Assembly (NCBI GenBank): GCA_903927495.1
Contig: CAIYNH010000976.1
Location: 1 to 8,172, forward strand
Source: an uncultured beta proteobacterium
GTDB lineage: Bacteria > Pseudomonadota > Gammaproteobacteria > Burkholderiales > Burkholderiaceae_C
DNA: 8,172 nucleotides
Direction of reading: 5' to 3'
The position numbers were made by a program, and so were the translations under genes. Shown one piece after another: positions 6,342 to 8,172 of the stretch (positions within the stretch are counted from its first letter, which is position 1; every line of letters begins with the position of its first letter). The notes beneath the pieces were generated by a model that worked only from the letters and a program-made list of their open reading frames with translations, was not told where the DNA came from and did not search any database.

Positions 6342-6368
6342 TATTCCCTGACGTATATTTCAGGAATA
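6342..6368. promoter_or_regulatory. Imperfect palindrome upstream of the lactonase-like gene (candidate operator)
   Basis: TATTCC(C)TGA at 6342-6351 pairs with TCAGGAATA at 6360-6368: 9-bp arms with a single extra C and an AT-rich 8-nt centre. It lies 54-81 bp upstream of the lactonase ATG, where the promoter should be, between that gene and the amtB terminator. A dimeric regulator of the catabolic cluster could bind here. The site matches no operator that I recognise, so this rests on symmetry and position. Confidence 0.4.
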
Positions 6369-6381
6369 ACTGCAGTTGAAC

Positions 6382-6414
6382 AAAAAATCCCACCGCAGCA
6401 TGCCCTGCGGTGGG
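6382..6414 (-). terminator. Rho-independent terminator downstream of amtB
   Basis: On the minus strand, CCCACCGCAG pairs with CTGCGGTGGG (arms 6414-6405 and 6398-6389) in a perfect 10-bp GC-rich stem with a 6-nt loop. It is followed by ATTTTTT (6388-6382). It lies 71 nt after the amtB stop and should end the glnK-amtB transcript. It also insulates the lactonase-glc cluster, whose own promoter must lie between here and 6287. Confidence 0.9.
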
Positions 6415-6446
6415 TTAACTCTTGGAGATAACTAGCGCTGTAACCT

Positions 6447-6475
6447 CGCTACGTGCACCCTGTGCAACCGTAGCG
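6447..6475 (-). repeat. Long interrupted hairpin just after the amtB stop codon
   Basis: CGCTACG (6447-6453) pairs with CGTAGCG (6469-6475), and inside it TGCAC (6454-6458) pairs with GTGCA (6462-6466). The loop is CCT and there is a 2-nt bulge (AC). This gives a near-continuous 12-bp stem 11 bp past the amtB stop, with no T-tract. It may be a 3'-end stabiliser or a repeat-type element, as ACTAGCGCT next to it (6431-6439) recalls the same Comamonadaceae repeat motif. Confidence 0.6.
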
Positions 6476-6485
6476 CCCTCTCTGA

Positions 6486-8051
6486 TTAACGACCGTAGGC
6501 CGCCTCACCGTGTGACGTGATATCAAGACCTTCGCGTTCGCTCTCTTCGGAGACACGCAGACCAATGGTCAGGTCAACAATTTTGAATGCAATGAAAGAA
6601 ACCACGCCCGACCAGACCACAGTCGTCAGAACGGCTTTGGTTTGGACCCAGACTTGCGAAGCGATGGAGTAATCTGTCACGGTGATGCCGGTGGCTGTGA
6701 CCCAGTCAGCAATAAAGCCAGGGCCGCCCAGTGATGGGCTGTTGAACACACCGGTCAGAATGGCTCCCAAAATACCGCACACGCCATGCACCCCAAACAC
6801 GTCCAATGCGTCATCGGCACCGAGCATTTTCTTCAGGCCGTTCACGCCCCACAGACCGGCAAACCCTGACAGGAAACCGATCACCAGCGCGCCGCCGATG
6901 CCGACATTGCCAGCTGCCGGTGTGATTGCCACCAAGCCAGCCACGCAACCCGAAGCGGCACCCAACATCGAAGCTTTACCACGCATCAGGGTCTCACCAA
7001 CACACCAGGCCAGCACAGCCGCCGCCGTTGCGCCAAACGTATTGATGAAGGCCAGGGCCGCAAAGCCATTGGCTTCCAAAGCCGAACCTGCGTTAAAGCC
7101 AAACCAGCCCACCCACAGCAGCGAAGCGCCAACCATGGTCAGTGTCAGGCTGTGAGGGGCCATGGATTCTTTGCCGTAGCCAATGCGTTTGCCGACCATG
7201 AAGGCGCCGACCAAACCCGCCACAGCAGCGTTGATGTGCACCACGGTGCCGCCAGCAAAGTCAAGTGCGCCGGCTTGCCACAGATAACCGCCCTTGGCAT
7301 TCATTGCATCCACCACGTCTTTGGCGGTGTAGGCATCCGGGCCCATCCAGAACCAGACCATGTGCGCAATCGGTGCATAGCTGAAGGTGAACCACAGCAC
7401 CATGAACATCAGAACCGCAGAGAATTTCATGCGCTCAGCGAAGGCACCCACAATCAATGCACCCGTGATCCCTGCAAAAGTTGCCTGGAATGCGGCGAAT
7501 ACGATTTCGGGAATGACTACGCCTTTGCTGAAGGTGGCACCATTGGCGAATGTTCCCGCGACGTTGTCCCAAATGCCTTTCATGAACAGCCGGTCAAACC
7601 CGCCAAAGAACGCGTTACCCTCGGTAAAGGCGATGCTGTAGCCGTAGATGAACCACAACACGACGATCAGTGAGAAAGTCACCATGACTTGCATCAACAC
7701 TGACAGCATGTTCTTGGAGCGAACCAGGCCGCCATAAAACAAGGCCAAGCCAGGCACCGTCATCAAGATCACCAACAGGGTGGAGACCATCATCCAGGCG
7801 GTGTCGCCTTTGTTCGGAACAGGTGCCGATGCGGCGGCTGCCGGAGCCGACGCTGTAGCCGCTGGTGCTGCAGAAGTTGTAGCGGCTGATGCAGCTGAGC
7901 CGGGCGCTTCAGCCGGTTTTGCTTCAGCCGGTGTAGAAACTGCGGGGGCCGCAGCAGAGGCGCTGGCTGCGGCAGGGGTTTGCGCCAAGGTTGCGGTGCT
8001 GCCCAGCAACAGACTCAAACCCAGGGTGAGGGAGGCAAGTAGTTTTTTCAT
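6486..8051 (-). CDS. amtB: Ammonium transporter AmtB with Ala-rich periplasmic N-terminal extension
   Basis: AmtB is the trimeric inner-membrane channel for ammonium/ammonia, gated by the PII protein GlnK. The 521-residue product has a cleavable signal peptide (MKKLLASLTL..., cleavage probably near ATLAQ, 20-24). An Ala/Pro/Ser-rich linker follows to about residue 80, then the transporter core of eleven expected helices. Key residues align with E. coli AmtB: F192 and F319 of the Phe gate, W233 and S323 near the recruitment site, D264 in LDFAGGTVVH, and the twin histidines H272 (VVHINA) and H422 (FGVHGVCG). The C-terminal tail (LRVSEESEREGLDITSHGEAAYGR) is the conserved PII-interaction segment. 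The ATG at 8051 has AGAGG 9 nt upstream and lies 18 bp after the glnK stop. Expression probably follows NtrC/sigma-54 control ahead of glnK, outside the window. Confidence 0.96.
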   Translation of the reverse strand: MKKLLASLTLGLSLLLGSTATLAQTPAAASASAAAPAVSTPAEAKPAEAPGSAASAATTSAAPAATASAPAAAASAPVPNKGDTAWMMVSTLLVILMTVPGLALFYGGLVRSKNMLSVLMQVMVTFSLIVVLWFIYGYSIAFTEGNAFFGGFDRLFMKGIWDNVAGTFANGATFSKGVVIPEIVFAAFQATFAGITGALIVGAFAERMKFSAVLMFMVLWFTFSYAPIAHMVWFWMGPDAYTAKDVVDAMNAKGGYLWQAGALDFAGGTVVHINAAVAGLVGAFMVGKRIGYGKESMAPHSLTLTMVGASLLWVGWFGFNAGSALEANGFAALAFINTFGATAAAVLAWCVGETLMRGKASMLGAASGCVAGLVAITPAAGNVGIGGALVIGFLSGFAGLWGVNGLKKMLGADDALDVFGVHGVCGILGAILTGVFNSPSLGGPGFIADWVTATGITVTDYSIASQVWVQTKAVLTTVVWSGVVSFIAFKIVDLTIGLRVSEESEREGLDITSHGEAAYGR

Positions 8052-8069
8052 GGTGATGACCTCTTGAGA

Positions 8070-8172
<103 letters not shown>

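Noticed and set aside
6682..7155. Plus-strand frames antisense to amtB, including 7152-7673 and 7780-8067
   Set aside because: They are shadows of amtB. The Ala-rich frame at 7780-8067 merely mirrors the GC-rich linker codons.

Overview
The window looks like chromosomal DNA from a betaproteobacterium, most likely Comamonadaceae (Rhodoferax/Polaromonas-like). This rests on the style of the GlcE, GlcF, AmtB and GlnK proteins, the moderately GC-rich coding, the Ala/Pro/Ser-rich leader on AmtB, and a short 'TCATAGCTG.TAGCGCT'-type sequence that I associate from memory with dispersed repeats in that family. No rRNA, tRNA, CRISPR, transposase or phage gene is visible.

Layout. The left edge (1-726, minus strand) is the N-terminal 242 residues of an HD-type metal-dependent phosphohydrolase-like protein that runs off the window. 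A 454-bp low-GC non-coding stretch follows (727-1180). Next is a divergent pair: a 110-residue four-helix membrane protein (minus, 1181-1513) and a YgbA-family 'nitrous oxide-stimulated promoter' protein (plus, 1675-2064). Their 161-bp intergenic region holds a perfect 18-bp palindrome. Converging on ygbA is a minus-strand cluster that reads, in transcription order: SMP-30/gluconolactonase-like protein (6287-5310), glcE (5220-4084), glcF (4063-2792), and a putative lipoprotein made of two tandem 87-residue repeats (2795-2094), whose ATG overlaps the glcF stop. Upstream of that lies the classic nitrogen pair on the minus strand: the 3' end of a PII gene (glnK-like, cut by the right edge) and amtB (8051-6486). 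A textbook intrinsic terminator closes it.

How the genes work together. GlnK and AmtB form the ammonium uptake and gating module. GlcE and GlcF are two of the three subunits of the glycolate oxidase complex; the catalytic GlcD subunit is not beside them here, and a sugar-lactonase-like gene occupies the upstream position. YgbA and its divergent membrane partner look like a small accessory unit, possibly tied to nitrosative or low-oxygen stress by analogy with E. coli YgbA. The less ordinary parts are the ygbA/membrane-protein pair with its shared dyad, the two-repeat lipoprotein joined translationally to glcF, and the repeat-like insertion in the glcE C-terminus. I do not see a clearly new multi-gene system.
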